Below the pieces are notes generated by a model. The model was not told the origin of the DNA. It did no database searches and worked only from the letters and a program-made list of their open reading frames with translations. Source: Chryseobacterium daeguense DSM 19388 (GTDB taxonomy: Bacteria > Bacteroidota > Bacteroidia > Flavobacteriales > Weeksellaceae). From it: a stretch of DNA of 64,000 nt. A program made the position numbers and the translations under genes. Positions within the stretch are counted from its first letter, which is position 1. Each line of letters starts with the position of its first letter. Below, piece by piece: positions 1-8,281 of the stretch. Location of the stretch: contig NZ_AUMT01000005.1 in the NCBI RefSeq assembly GCF_000430825.1, positions 1 through 64,000 on the forward strand. Reading direction: 5' to 3'.

Positions 1-232
1 TTGTTTCTTCCAGTTCTTTGCGAAGTCTCAATAACTCTTCCCTTATTGGATCAGAGGATATTTGTTTTTCCTTGCTAAGTTTACCTTCTTTGTGAAGTTT
101 TCGCCAATTAACGAGACTTTCTTTACAGATCCCAAATTCTTCAGCTACCGAGGATACATTGCCTCGCTGCTCACTTAAAGATACTGCTTGGATCTTAAAC
201 TCTAGACTGTAATTTTTTCTGATCTTTTTCAT
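1..232 (-). CDS. IS3-family transposase OrfA (partial, C-terminus outside window)
   Basis: A minus-strand frame starts at the ATG at 232-230 and runs off the window start, giving 77 codons. The product begins MKKIRKNYSLEFKIQAVSLS and has the usual OrfA layout: an N-terminal helix-turn-helix (about residues 10-50, with the VSSVAEEFGI and LVNWRK helices) followed by a charged segment (residues 55-77, EELLRLRKELEE) that begins the leucine-zipper region. In IS3 elements OrfA is joined to the DDE-domain OrfB by programmed frameshifting; OrfB would lie beyond base 1. An 8-bp hairpin (231-238 with 246-253) sits immediately upstream of the start codon and could limit read-in translation. The family call is strong, the subgroup is not assigned. 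Confidence 0.85.
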   Translation of the reverse strand, partial: MKKIRKNYSLEFKIQAVSLSEQRGNVSSVAEEFGICKESLVNWRKLHKEGKLSKEKQISSDPIREELLRLRKELEET

Positions 233-280
233 ACTCTTAAAGATAAAGAGTATAAGAATTGTGTCCTAACAAAGTTAGCA
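1..280 (-). mobile_element. IS3-family insertion sequence, orfA-side end only
   Basis: The window opens inside an insertion sequence read on the minus strand. Only the end carrying the first transposase frame is present. The likely outer edge is base 280: the plus strand there ends TGTCCTAACAAAGTTAGCA, so the element would begin TG on its own strand, as IS3 elements usually do. The edge itself contains a short palindrome (CTAAC, 3 nt, GTTAG). The other end and the target duplication lie outside the window, so the boundary is an inference. Confidence 0.6.
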
Positions 281-397
281 ACTCCAAGTTGGTTCTTGAC
301 TGTTATTCTCGTCAACCTGTTTTTCTGTATTTTCTTTTACAGTTTGAACAGATGAATTTTCTAAATTTTCTGCAATGAATTCTTTTAATGATTTCAT
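275..397 (-). CDS. 40-codon peptide ORF running into the IS end
   Basis: ATG at 397-395, TAA at 277-275. The peptide begins MKSLKEFIAENLENSSVQTV, is rich in Glu, Asn and Lys, and ends PTWSC. It has no signal peptide or membrane segment. The last codon and the stop fall inside the putative IS terminus (base 280 inward), so the frame was probably longer and has been cut by the insertion. The N-terminus resembles the short acidic leaders of modified peptides in Bacteroidota, but I do not recognise a family and see no maturase nearby. Whether it is translated is unknown. Confidence 0.35.
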   Translation of the reverse strand: MKSLKEFIAENLENSSVQTVKENTEKQVDENNSQEPTWSC

Positions 398-513
398 AAT
401 AATTGAATTTAGAATATATATGCTACTCAATGAATTATAAGCTTTATTGTTGAAAGAAATTACAATACTATCAATTTTATTTCTTAATTTTATGAAAACT
501 AAAAATTACAACT

Positions 514-744
514 ATGGCAAAAACTCCTAAAAATCAAGGTAAGACTTGGACTGAATCTGATATTGAAAAATTACAAAAATTAGCAGATAAGAATACACCT
601 ACTGGATTAATAGCATATGAACTGGGTCGATCAGAAGGGTCCATTACTAATAAAGCTCATCAGGAAAATATCTCATTACAACCTACTAATAAATCTCCTT
701 ATGATAGGAAAGTTTCTGAAGCTAAAAAGAATAATTCAAAATAG
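514..744 (+). CDS. Small conserved HTH/SANT-like protein
   Basis: A 76-residue basic protein. Residues about 10-50 (W-T-x-x-D-I-E-K-L, then TPTGLIAYELGRSEGSI) look like a short three-helix Myb/SANT or helix-turn-helix unit: an acidic first helix opened by a tryptophan, then a second and third helix with the GLIAxELGRS pattern of a recognition turn. The tail (50-76) is polar and probably disordered. From memory, such proteins are widespread in flavobacteria as hypotheticals; the binding target is unknown. The gene stands alone, followed by a strong terminator, so it is probably a monocistronic transcript. DNA binding is inferred from pattern, not shown. Confidence 0.7.
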   Translation: MAKTPKNQGKTWTESDIEKLQKLADKNTPTGLIAYELGRSEGSITNKAHQENISLQPTNKSPYDRKVSEAKKNNSK

Positions 745-753
745 TTTAATAAC

Positions 754-780
754 AAGCCCAGCTATTTAGCTGGGCTTATT
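754..780 (+). terminator. Intrinsic terminator after the 514-744 gene
   Basis: Perfect 11-bp stem AAGCCCAGCTA / TAGCTGGGCTT (754-764 and 767-777) with a 2-nt apex, then a short T-rich stretch. It lies 9 nt after the stop codon and could also serve the convergent minus-strand gene at 805-1389. Confidence 0.8.
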
Positions 781-804
781 GCAGATTATATACTACTAAT
801 AATA

Positions 805-1389
805 TCATCTGAAACTATTATCTAATGACCAATTTGGTCTTTCATTTTCAATTTTAGCTTTAATTTCATCATTTAATTCTGTTGGTATTTTAAGTAAGTG
901 ATTATTTATATAAGGCAATGCATATTCTGATATAGAATATGCCCAATATTGTCCTCTTATAGTAGAAACTCCAGTATTAGAAGCTTTATATATAATCATT
1001 TTATTTTCTAAACTTATAATTGTTTCGTCCAAAAATGGTAATTGAAGTGTCGATTTTCCATTAATCAAAAATTCTCTTAATGCAAATATTTCTGGATATG
1101 TCAATTGATTGATATTTTTAACAATAGTTGATTTAATTTTAATAGTAGCTCTTTTATTTCTAATTACAGAAATGATATAAGAAGTAAATGATACTAAAAG
1201 AAAACCTACAGTACTAATAAAAGTAATTCCAATATATTTTCCATACTCAGAAATAAACGATTCTAGCTTTAAATTCTGTAAGTAATTATCGGGTATAAAT
1301 AATAATATTCCTGTAATTAAAAATAATAAGAAAATAAGTTTTGTCGATATTTTATCCCAATCAAACAGCCTATCAATAATCTTTTCCAT
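805..1389 (-). CDS. SieB-like superinfection-exclusion membrane protein
   Basis: 194 residues. Two hydrophobic helices near the N-terminus (about 17-33 and 51-74) are separated by a short loop containing IPDNYLQNLKLESF; the rest (75-194) is a soluble domain with a basic start (RNKRATIKIK). This layout, including the pattern of a first helix ending in L-F-I-P-D and then 'L...F...YG.YIG', matches what I know of the SieB family (phage-encoded proteins that block growth of a superinfecting phage), whose members act in the inner membrane. The assignment rests on that remembered pattern; sequence identity to P22 or lambda SieB is not demonstrated. The gene is preceded, 3 nt away, by an unrecognised gene and is probably cotranscribed. 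Both are AT-rich and sit next to an IS, which fits acquired DNA. An alternative is an unrelated two-helix membrane protein. Confidence 0.5.
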   Translation of the reverse strand: MEKIIDRLFDWDKISTKLIFLLFLITGILLFIPDNYLQNLKLESFISEYGKYIGITFISTVGFLLVSFTSYIISVIRNKRATIKIKSTIVKNINQLTYPEIFALREFLINGKSTLQLPFLDETIISLENKMIIYKASNTGVSTIRGQYWAYSISEYALPYINNHLLKIPTELNDEIKAKIENERPNWSLDNSFR

Positions 1390-1392
1390 ACT

Positions 1393-1770
1393 TTAATAGC
1401 CTAAATTTATTGGTTGATATTTAAAATTTATTCCTGATTTTTTCTCAAAATATCTTTTCCCATATTCAGGGATATCTAATATCATTAAATTTTCATTATT
1501 ATTAATTGGATGTTTTCCATTTAAGAAAGTAGTGTTTAAGTTGTCATCATCAATAAATGTAATTTTAAAATCATTATTAGTTAAAGGTTGAATTCTAACG
1601 TTTTTCAAAAATATACTTTTACCACTGTCTTCGTCATTTTTATCAGATATACTAATAACTAGCTTATCATCACCTCCAGTCATGATTGTTATTTCTATTT
1701 TTCCATCATGATTGTAGGGTTTGATATTTAAATCTTCCCAAATACTTTGCAAATCATCAAAAGTTTTCAT
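1393..1770 (-). CDS. Unrecognised acidic protein, first gene of the SieB-like pair
   Basis: 125 residues, soluble, acidic, rich in Asp, Asn and Ile. There is no signal peptide, membrane segment or motif I recognise. The pattern of alternating hydrophobic and charged residues (for example KIEITIMTGGDDKLVISISD at about 24-43 and IFLKNVRIQPL at about 53-63) suggests a mostly beta fold. It starts at 1770 and ends 3 nt before the SieB-like gene starts, so the two are very likely one transcript. A partner, antitoxin-like or immunity role is possible but is only suggested by position. Confidence 0.6.
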   Translation of the reverse strand: MKTFDDLQSIWEDLNIKPYNHDGKIEITIMTGGDDKLVISISDKNDEDSGKSIFLKNVRIQPLTNNDFKITFIDDDNLNTTFLNGKHPINNNENLMILDIPEYGKRYFEKKSGINFKYQPINLGY

Positions 1771-1932
1771 AATTATTATTGTTTAATAGTAAATTTATGT
1801 AATCTATATATGATAAGCAAATAGTAAAGCAAACAACACCAAAAAGATTGATGCTGTTTACGTATTGAAATGTTGTTTAATTAATTTGGTATTAACTAGT
1901 ATATTATTATCTAATAATAAAATTACAATTAT

Positions 1933-2127
1933 TTATTTTTTAACTCCTATTTTACTCCACGTATTCATTACGAAAAGTAAAATAAGGCCGATAACAGCCG
2001 AAGCAATTGAAAATACAAACTTCAGGTTATCTTCAGATAAAATATCTGACTGCCAGTCGATAGCGTAAAGATTAATCGCTATAAAAACGATAAACAGTAT
2101 TAAAAATACTTTATAAAACTTCTGCAT
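1933..2127 (-). CDS. Small two-helix membrane protein downstream of marC
   Basis: 64 residues: a first hydrophobic helix (about 5-22), a short polar loop (DWQSDILSEDNLK, 24-36) and a second helix (about 37-55), ending in a basic tail (GVKK). The start codon is 5 nt after the marC stop, so it is probably cotranscribed with marC. No family is recognised. The opposite-strand frame at 1865-2068 is its shadow. Confidence 0.6.
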   Translation of the reverse strand: MQKFYKVFLILFIVFIAINLYAIDWQSDILSEDNLKFVFSIASAVIGLILLFVMNTWSKIGVKK

Positions 2128-2132
2128 AGTTC

Positions 2133-2735
2133 TTAAAAATTAATATAAGTCTGCACCAATTGTGCAAAATTTGCGGTGAATAATTTAATTGAAATCGCCA
2201 ACAGGATAATTCCGAAAACTTTCTGTAAAATAGCCAATGTAGCATCTCCCATTTTCTTCTCCAGCCAGGTAGCAGATTTCAGTACCAAATATACGAAAAT
2301 TGTATTGAGAATAATCCCAAAAATGATATTAATATCATGAAATTCAGCCTTAAGAGATAAAGTTGTCGTTAAAGTTCCGGCTCCCGCCACCAAAGGAAAA
2401 GCAATAGGAACAATAGATGCAGATCTGGCTTCTGAGGTTTTATTAATTTCAATTCCTAAAATCATTTCCAGGGCAATGATAAAAATAACAAAAGCCCCTG
2501 CAATAGCGAAAGAATTTACATCTACTCCAATAAATTTTAGAATTTTATTCCCCACAAAAAGGAAAACAAGCATAATAAGACCTGCCGTAATGGTAGCTCT
2601 TTCAGCCTCAATTTTTCCGAATTTCTGCTGCAAGCTCACCACAATAGGGATAGAACCGATGATATCGATCACCGCAAAAAGGACCATAAAACAAGTTACG
2701 ATCTCTTTTATAGAAAAATCATTAAAAATCTCCAT
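2133..2735 (-). CDS. MarC-family integral membrane protein
   Basis: 200 residues with six predicted membrane segments, the usual size for the MarC/UPF0056 family. Recognisable family features are the N-terminal F..DIIGSIP region (residues 20-30), and PIAFPLVAGAGTLTT (about 111-125) between the third and fourth helices, the most conserved stretch of the family. Members were once linked to multiple antibiotic resistance in E. coli but that role was later withdrawn, so the substrate is unknown. The gene follows the bat operon with a 44-nt gap and may be transcribed with it or separately. Confidence 0.85.
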   Translation of the reverse strand: MEIFNDFSIKEIVTCFMVLFAVIDIIGSIPIVVSLQQKFGKIEAERATITAGLIMLVFLFVGNKILKFIGVDVNSFAIAGAFVIFIIALEMILGIEINKTSEARSASIVPIAFPLVAGAGTLTTTLSLKAEFHDINIIFGIILNTIFVYLVLKSATWLEKKMGDATLAILQKVFGIILLAISIKLFTANFAQLVQTYINF

Positions 2736-2779
2736 CTCTTTGTTATTAATAATTTCGCAAAAATATGAAAATAAAATGA

Positions 2780-4522
2780 TTATTTAGCAATCTGAGAGTA
2801 CAAATTGACAATTGACTTTAAAAGATCATCAATTCCTTCAGAAGATTTTACAGGTGCATATTTCTCTATCTGAATTTTCTGGGTAAGATTTCTGTACTCT
2901 TCCGCAACAGAAGAACCCTTATAGCTTTCAAGAAAATTCCTGAAATCTTCTGTAGAGCTTTGGAAATACTGATTTCTGACTTCAGAATCTAATTCTTCAA
3001 CAGTCTGAAAAAACTTCTGATAATCTTCATTATCCTTCAGATTTTCAAGATAACTGAAATAATCATTAACATCTGTTTTCAGCCTTTCTCTGATTTCAGT
3101 CTCAGTTTCTGCAATAGTACCTAAAGGTTTTGAAGGTGCAGATTCTTTAATTAATTTACGCTTTTTTTGCCATGTCTTAAATAACAGGTAAGCTATAAAT
3201 AATCCTAGTAAAATACCAAGATTGGTTAAAAGTATACTCCAGTGGAACTTAGACTTTTCCTTCACTTTAAATGAAGTTGTTTTCAAAACCGGGGTATTCA
3301 CCGTCTCCAGGAATGTGTTGGTATATTCATTCACTTTCTCAACCGTTGTGCGGGATTCCATAATCTGCTGATGAGAAAAAGCATTCACAGCAAGCATCTG
3401 CTGGCCAAGATCCACATATTCTTTTGTAGACGGATCGAAGAAAGCAAACTGTTCTGTTTTAATAGCTATTTCACCTGCTTTTTTAGGAATTAAGATGTAA
3501 TTGGCTAAGATTTCACCTTTCATACCATCTGTTCCTACAGCCACTTTAGAAGTAATTTTAGGAGCAAAAATCTCATAATCCGGAGATTCTGAAATCTTTG
3601 GCAGGGCCATGTCCTTTAAATTTCCTTCACCAGTTACTTTTACAAGAATATTTAGTGGCTTTTTTACCTCAGCCTTTTCTTTGGAAGTGTTATAAATACT
3701 TACATTAAAATTACCCACCGCATTTTTAAAATGTTCAGGAGAGCCCTCAGGGAGCTTTTTAACATTAATTTTTACCTTATTGGAAACAATCTTATTTTTA
3801 TTTGAATAAGAGCTTACCGATGCTGAAACGCCCGGAACCTCCACATAGCCTGCTTCATTTGGAAATATCATAAATACTGCCAGTGTCTGGGATGCCATGT
3901 TCCCGTAATCTGAAGAAGGATCAATCTCAGATTTGGCAAAGCTGACAGGATAAATATCTAAATCTTCCTTCTCCGGAAGACGTATATTTTTAACCCTTCT
4001 GAAGTTATCCATGTTTTTGGAATATACTTTCAGAACAGCAATGGTAGGCTGGTCCTGATATACTTCCCTATCCTCAATTTCCATGTTTAAATAAACATCT
4101 TTAGATGGATTGCCTGCCACTACAGGCTTCTTATCTACATCTTTTATGAGAATCTCAAAAGGTTCGGTTTTATAAATTTTATTATTAATTGTTATAAGAA
4201 ATGACCCGATTTTTACTTTGCCTTTCTGTTTCGGCTCAAGCGCAAGCCTGGTCACGGACTGGGAAACTACGGTATTAGTTTCAGGATCTATATAAGCATT
4301 GTTTACAGAACCCGTTCCGATGAGATTAAACTTAGAAAAATCCGGAAGACGAAGCTTTGTCTGCTGATTGTACTCACTACCCTCAATTTCAAGGACAATA
4401 CTGAGGTTTACAATATCTTTTCCGTTATAGGTAGTTTTATCAGGAGTAACGCTAAGATTTACCTGCCCGTAAGAAATTACGGAGATAAAAAGGAGTAATA
4501 TGTAGGTAATTCTGTTCTGCAT
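2780..4522 (-). CDS. batD: BatD, membrane-anchored aerotolerance protein
   Basis: 580 residues. A signal peptide (1-20, ending SYGQ) is followed by repeated beta-sandwich domains of the BatD type (the opening VNLSVTPDKTTYNGKDIVNL is characteristic), a membrane helix at about 436-455 and a C-terminal cytoplasmic helical region (460-580) rich in Glu and Lys. I place the start at the ATG at 4522, which overlaps the batC stop by one base (TGATG), rather than at the in-frame TTG two codons upstream. BatD is the last of the bat genes here. In Bacteroidota and spirochaetes the Bat proteins have been linked to oxygen stress tolerance, but their biochemical role is not settled. Confidence 0.9.
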   Translation of the reverse strand: MQNRITYILLLFISVISYGQVNLSVTPDKTTYNGKDIVNLSIVLEIEGSEYNQQTKLRLPDFSKFNLIGTGSVNNAYIDPETNTVVSQSVTRLALEPKQKGKVKIGSFLITINNKIYKTEPFEILIKDVDKKPVVAGNPSKDVYLNMEIEDREVYQDQPTIAVLKVYSKNMDNFRRVKNIRLPEKEDLDIYPVSFAKSEIDPSSDYGNMASQTLAVFMIFPNEAGYVEVPGVSASVSSYSNKNKIVSNKVKINVKKLPEGSPEHFKNAVGNFNVSIYNTSKEKAEVKKPLNILVKVTGEGNLKDMALPKISESPDYEIFAPKITSKVAVGTDGMKGEILANYILIPKKAGEIAIKTEQFAFFDPSTKEYVDLGQQMLAVNAFSHQQIMESRTTVEKVNEYTNTFLETVNTPVLKTTSFKVKEKSKFHWSILLTNLGILLGLFIAYLLFKTWQKKRKLIKESAPSKPLGTIAETETEIRERLKTDVNDYFSYLENLKDNEDYQKFFQTVEELDSEVRNQYFQSSTEDFRNFLESYKGSSVAEEYRNLTQKIQIEKYAPVKSSEGIDDLLKSIVNLYSQIAK

Positions 4523-5265
4523 CACCAATCTTTCTCGTTGCTTTCAGGCATCGAATAAGAATTTTTGTTTAAAATTCTTCTGGCGGTTTCTTTTTCTTTA
4601 TCGTTTACTTTATTGAGTATTTGATTTTCCAGATCTTTTGGTAACCTGCCTTCATCATTTTGGTTTTTGCCGGGATCATTTCCCTGACCTTTTCCTTGAT
4701 TCTGCTGGCCTTGTCCCTGATCCTGCTTTTGATCTTTTGGACTTCCTTTTTGATCATCATTTTGTTGTTGGTCTTTACCACCGCCTCCTTTACCAGAGTT
4801 ATTTTGTTGTTGTTTTTTTTGCTGTTTTTCTTTTTCCTTCAGTTTGGCAATTTCATAATTCTTTCTGGTTGCCTCTCTGTAAGGATTCTGTTTCAGGGAT
4901 TGCTTATAAAAATCTGCCGCTTTCTCCGGCTGATTCATCTGCATATAAGTATTTCCCAGGTTATGAAGTGCTGCCGCCTTATCGGGAAGTGTCTGGGAAA
5001 GCTGTTTTGCTTTTTCAAACTCTGCTTTGGCTTCTTCGTATTTTTTGCTTTTGTACAATGCGTTTCCTAAATTGTAATGCGCCGCAAAATCTTTTCCGTT
5101 TGCTTTAATCGCTTCCATGTACTTAGAAGACGCTCCATCATAGTCTTTACCGTCAAATTTTTCGTTGCCTTCGTACACTAACGTTCTGTAGTTTTTCTGC
5201 CCAAACAGAAATCCTGAAAACGTGAAAGCAACTATAAACGACAAAAAAATGATTTTAGTATTCAT
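4522..5265 (-). CDS. batC: BatC/BatE-type TPR protein with Gln-rich tail
   Basis: 247 residues from the ATG at 5265 (three codons into the longest frame), which places a signal peptide at 1-22. Residues about 28-135 contain three tetratricopeptide units (AAHYNLGNALYKSKKYEEAK, then AALHNLGNTYMQMNQPEKAA and the NPYREATRKNYEIAK edge). A low-complexity stretch of Lys, Gln, Gly and Asp follows (about 145-205). The C-terminus ends with NSYSMPESNEKDW, seen in other Bat TPR proteins as far as I recall. TPR units suggest it holds the VWA proteins BatA/BatB together in the periplasm. An 88-nt gap separates it from batB. Confidence 0.85.
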   Translation of the reverse strand: MNTKIIFLSFIVAFTFSGFLFGQKNYRTLVYEGNEKFDGKDYDGASSKYMEAIKANGKDFAAHYNLGNALYKSKKYEEAKAEFEKAKQLSQTLPDKAAALHNLGNTYMQMNQPEKAADFYKQSLKQNPYREATRKNYEIAKLKEKEKQQKKQQQNNSGKGGGGKDQQQNDDQKGSPKDQKQDQGQGQQNQGKGQGNDPGKNQNDEGRLPKDLENQILNKVNDKEKETARRILNKNSYSMPESNEKDW

Positions 5266-5364
5266 TAACTGCAAAATTATTCCTTTATATGTTAATAAAC
5301 AGGTGTTTATTTGTTAAAATTGGGTTAAAGTACTGTCTTTAGCTTCAATTATAAAATCTGTACA

Positions 5365-6372
5365 TTAAACGTTAAAATCTCTTTTAGGGTTAAAAATATA
5401 AATTATAAAAAAGAAAAATATTGAAACGGCTAAAAAATATTGATAATAATGAACCGCATTCTGCGATTTTACCATGGTTTCAGAAGTCCCTGTATTTTTA
5501 TTTAAAGCATCCATAATTCTGTCCGGAGCTTCGTTAATATTATTCCCGTCAATATAGGAACCACCCGTGGATTCCGCCATATTTTTCAATGCCTCACTTT
5601 GTCTTTTTGATATAACGGTCTGCCCGTTAATATCTGTTTTATATCCCATCAACTGGCCAAAAACATATTCCGGAACCGGCGCACCTTCTTCCGTACCTAC
5701 ACCAACGGAAGTGATTATTATGCCTTCCTTTTTGGCTAGTTTTATCGCAGCATCGTCATTTCCTTCGTTATCTTCACCATCACTCAGCAATACTACTTTT
5801 CTTGCACCTTTGCTTACATTTTTAAATTTATCTGCAGAGATTTTCATTCCATTCAAAAAATCTGTACCCTGAATCTGCATGGAATTTGTTTCAATTCCGC
5901 TGATGTAAGTTTCCGCCGAATTATAATCCGTGGTTAAAGGCATAATAGAAGCTGCCTGACCGGCAAAAATGACAATTCCCACCTTGTCACTTTTCATTTT
6001 CTGCATGGTCTGGATCATCAGGTTTTTTGCCTCCGTTAAACGGCTTGGATCAATATCTTCAGCATTCATCGAATTGGACACATCCAACATGAAAATGACA
6101 TTATTTAATTTTTGATTTGATTTAATCTCTTCCGAACCGCTTAAAAGATCAATGATAGAAAAGATTAAAAACAATGAAGCTATAAGGTATAATGCCGGAA
6201 AAAATTTCGTAAATCCGGATTTTTTTTCAAATAAATGCTCGTGAAACTGGCTGTCTGCAAAAATTTCTCTTTTTTTATTTTTCCATTTTAAATAACGGAT
6301 CAAAAAGAAAGCTAACAGCGGCAAAAGCAATAGCAATAACAAGTACCAATAATTCCCTAAATACCAATCCAT
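5365..6372 (-). CDS. batB: BatB, VWA-domain membrane protein
   Basis: 335 residues. Two N-terminal membrane helices (about 8-26 and 57-76), a von Willebrand factor A domain (about 90-285) and a C-terminal helix (about 312-328). The metal-ion-dependent adhesion site is intact: DVSNS at 97-101, followed by the later Thr (PLTTDYN) and Asp (LLSDGEDNE) positions. The batB ATG overlaps the batA stop by one base (6372), so translation is coupled. It is expected to work with BatA in the inner membrane with the VWA domain facing the periplasm. Confidence 0.92.
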   Translation of the reverse strand: MDWYLGNYWYLLLLLLLPLLAFFLIRYLKWKNKKREIFADSQFHEHLFEKKSGFTKFFPALYLIASLFLIFSIIDLLSGSEEIKSNQKLNNVIFMLDVSNSMNAEDIDPSRLTEAKNLMIQTMQKMKSDKVGIVIFAGQAASIMPLTTDYNSAETYISGIETNSMQIQGTDFLNGMKISADKFKNVSKGARKVVLLSDGEDNEGNDDAAIKLAKKEGIIITSVGVGTEEGAPVPEYVFGQLMGYKTDINGQTVISKRQSEALKNMAESTGGSYIDGNNINEAPDRIMDALNKNTGTSETMVKSQNAVHYYQYFLAVSIFFFFIIYIFNPKRDFNV

Positions 6373-7364
6373 TAACTTAAAATTTTATAAACAACCCATC
6401 GCAATAAAGCATCCAAAAACAGCATTCCCAAGGCGATCCAGAGGAAAATTTTAAAATATTCCTGATAATTATATAATTTGGAAACTTTTACATCAGATTT
6501 CTCCAATTGATTAATTTCATCATAAACTTCTTCCAGGCTGCTGTTAGAAGTTGCTCTGAAATATCTACCACCTGTCATCTGAGCAATCTCTTTTAAAACC
6601 GGCTCGTCGATCTTCACTTCTGTTTCCGTAAAAACCAAATCTCCGAAAATATCCGTCTGAGTCGGCATTAAGGCATATCCATTGGTTCCAATCCCGATAG
6701 AATATACTTTTATATTATTATTTTTTGCAAATTCAGCAGCAATGGCAGGTGGCATTGCATTTTCAATTGTATTGACACCATCTGTCATCAAAATGATAAT
6801 TTTGCTTTTCGCCTTGCTGTTTTTAAGGTGATTTACCGCCACGGAAAGCCCTTCACCAATTGCGGTTCCCGGCTGTAGCTCCAATGGGTTTAAATTATGC
6901 AGCTCATCAATAACCACCTGATGATCAGAAGTTACGGGAACTTTCGTAAACGCTTCTCCAGAATATGTTACCAATCCGAGCCTGTCATTGGGCCTTTTTT
7001 CAACAAATTTTATAGCGATATCTTTAAGAGCTGTGAGCCTGTCGGGTGTTAAATCCTTAGCCAGCATACTTAATGAAACATCGACTGAAAGCATGATATC
7101 AATTCCTTTCGTATCGTCTCTGTCCTGAGAAATGGTAAAAGTGCGCGGTCTTGCCATAGCAATGATCAAAGCTGTCAGGATGATGTATTTTGAAGCTTTC
7201 AAAAAAAACATCACTGCCTGAATCCCTCCGCTGTCACCCATATTTTTAACCGTAGGAACTTTAATGCCTTTTCTCTTCTGTCTGCTTATATCCCTGATTA
7301 AAAGAGGAATAAACAGCAGAAAAAGCAGTAAAAACCAAGGGCTATATAATTCAAAATTAAACAT
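6372..7364 (-). CDS. batA: BatA, VWA-domain membrane protein
   Basis: 330 residues. Layout parallels BatB: N-terminal helices (about 7-22 and 57-72), a VWA domain (about 88-285) with the MIDAS motif DVSLS at 95-99 and MTDGVNT later, and a C-terminal helix (about 308-326). The preceding RPRTFT motif at 72-77 is typical of BatA. The start overlaps the upstream membrane gene by 8 bases. The tight overlaps with batB and with the gene before it show one operon. Confidence 0.92.
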   Translation of the reverse strand: MFNFELYSPWFLLLFLLFIPLLIRDISRQKRKGIKVPTVKNMGDSGGIQAVMFFLKASKYIILTALIIAMARPRTFTISQDRDDTKGIDIMLSVDVSLSMLAKDLTPDRLTALKDIAIKFVEKRPNDRLGLVTYSGEAFTKVPVTSDHQVVIDELHNLNPLELQPGTAIGEGLSVAVNHLKNSKAKSKIIILMTDGVNTIENAMPPAIAAEFAKNNNIKVYSIGIGTNGYALMPTQTDIFGDLVFTETEVKIDEPVLKEIAQMTGGRYFRATSNSSLEEVYDEINQLEKSDVKVSKLYNYQEYFKIFLWIALGMLFLDALLRWVVYKILS

Positions 7365-8262
7365 CCTTTCTCAAGTTTTCGAATTCCAGATCTTTTGACG
7401 ATCTCTTTACAAAGTCCCTGATATCTGCAAAATCTTTTTCCATCGTTTCTTTATCAGGAAAAGTTTTCGCAAATTTTACCAGATCACCTCTTACAAATAC
7501 ATCTTCCACCACTCTTTCGTTTTCCTGAGAAATGGTATTATTTTTCTTCATTAAATCAATCAAATCATCCGTAAGCAAAACATCTGCCGGCAAACGGTAT
7601 TGTTTAGCTATAAATTTTCTTGAAATATCTATTAATTCAACATAAAAAGAACGGTAATTCCCTGCTTCCACATATTTTTTCTTCTTCAAAGAATCGAGCT
7701 CCTTTAACGTTTGATTGGTTGCAACCACAGGTGAATCTTTTGGCTTCCGCCCATATTTCACGAACATTACAATTGTGATAATTAAAGCGATAACAGCTAT
7801 TGCAGCTAAAATATAAAACTTATACAGCTCCCAATAATCCGTTGCTTCAAGCTTTACACCTTTATTATTCATAATATCATTGATCTGATCTGCTTTTTGG
7901 GCTGTATTGATCACATCAATCTCGTAGGGAATTGTTTTTAAAACCTTTCCGTCCACTTTAAATTCCAATTCCGGAATAGTAAATTTTCCTTCCTCAAAGA
8001 CCGCAAAATCTATTTTCCGGTAATAAACATCCTGCGTCTGTGCAATACTGTCTTTTACCTCTTCAAAATGAAAAGGCAGCAGCTCATTTTCCGGGGCGGC
8101 AGAAACTTTTTCATTGCGGAGATTATTAATTGTTACCACAATATGATTCACCTCACCCAGGGCAATGGTTTTCTTCTCAACGCTGGAAGAAAGGATCTGT
8201 GAAAAAGCATTTGCACAGATTACAAAACAAAATATGAATAGTATTTTTTTCAATTTTATCAT
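7357..8262 (-). CDS. Bat-operon membrane protein with beta domain and cytoplasmic helical domain
   Basis: 301 residues: signal peptide (1-21, ending NAFSQ), a periplasmic beta-rich domain (about 22-115, BatD-like pattern ALGEVNHIVVTINNL), a membrane helix (about 150-170) and a cytoplasmic domain with RSFYVELIDISRKFIAKQY (about 203-221) and a conserved LPADVLLTDDLIDLM segment. This is the accessory protein found between the DUF58 gene and batA in many Bacteroidota, sometimes grouped with DUF4381-like proteins. It probably couples the periplasmic Bat complex to cytoplasmic DUF58/MoxR partners; that is inferred from order and topology. Confidence 0.75.
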   Translation of the reverse strand: MIKLKKILFIFCFVICANAFSQILSSSVEKKTIALGEVNHIVVTINNLRNEKVSAAPENELLPFHFEEVKDSIAQTQDVYYRKIDFAVFEEGKFTIPELEFKVDGKVLKTIPYEIDVINTAQKADQINDIMNNKGVKLEATDYWELYKFYILAAIAVIALIITIVMFVKYGRKPKDSPVVATNQTLKELDSLKKKKYVEAGNYRSFYVELIDISRKFIAKQYRLPADVLLTDDLIDLMKKNNTISQENERVVEDVFVRGDLVKFAKTFPDKETMEKDFADIRDFVKRSSKDLEFENLRKDV

Positions 8263-8281
8263 TAAATTTTATCATTACATC

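Noticed and set aside
1865..2068. 67-residue plus-strand frame
   Set aside because: It overlaps the small membrane gene at 1933-2127 on the opposite strand and has no sensible start context.
4638..5108. Plus-strand frames of 156 and 136 residues over batC
   Set aside because: They are antisense to the Gln/Lys/Gly-rich tail and TPR region of batC, and low-complexity sequence keeps the opposite frames open. Composition is not protein-like (Phe- and Leu-rich shadows).
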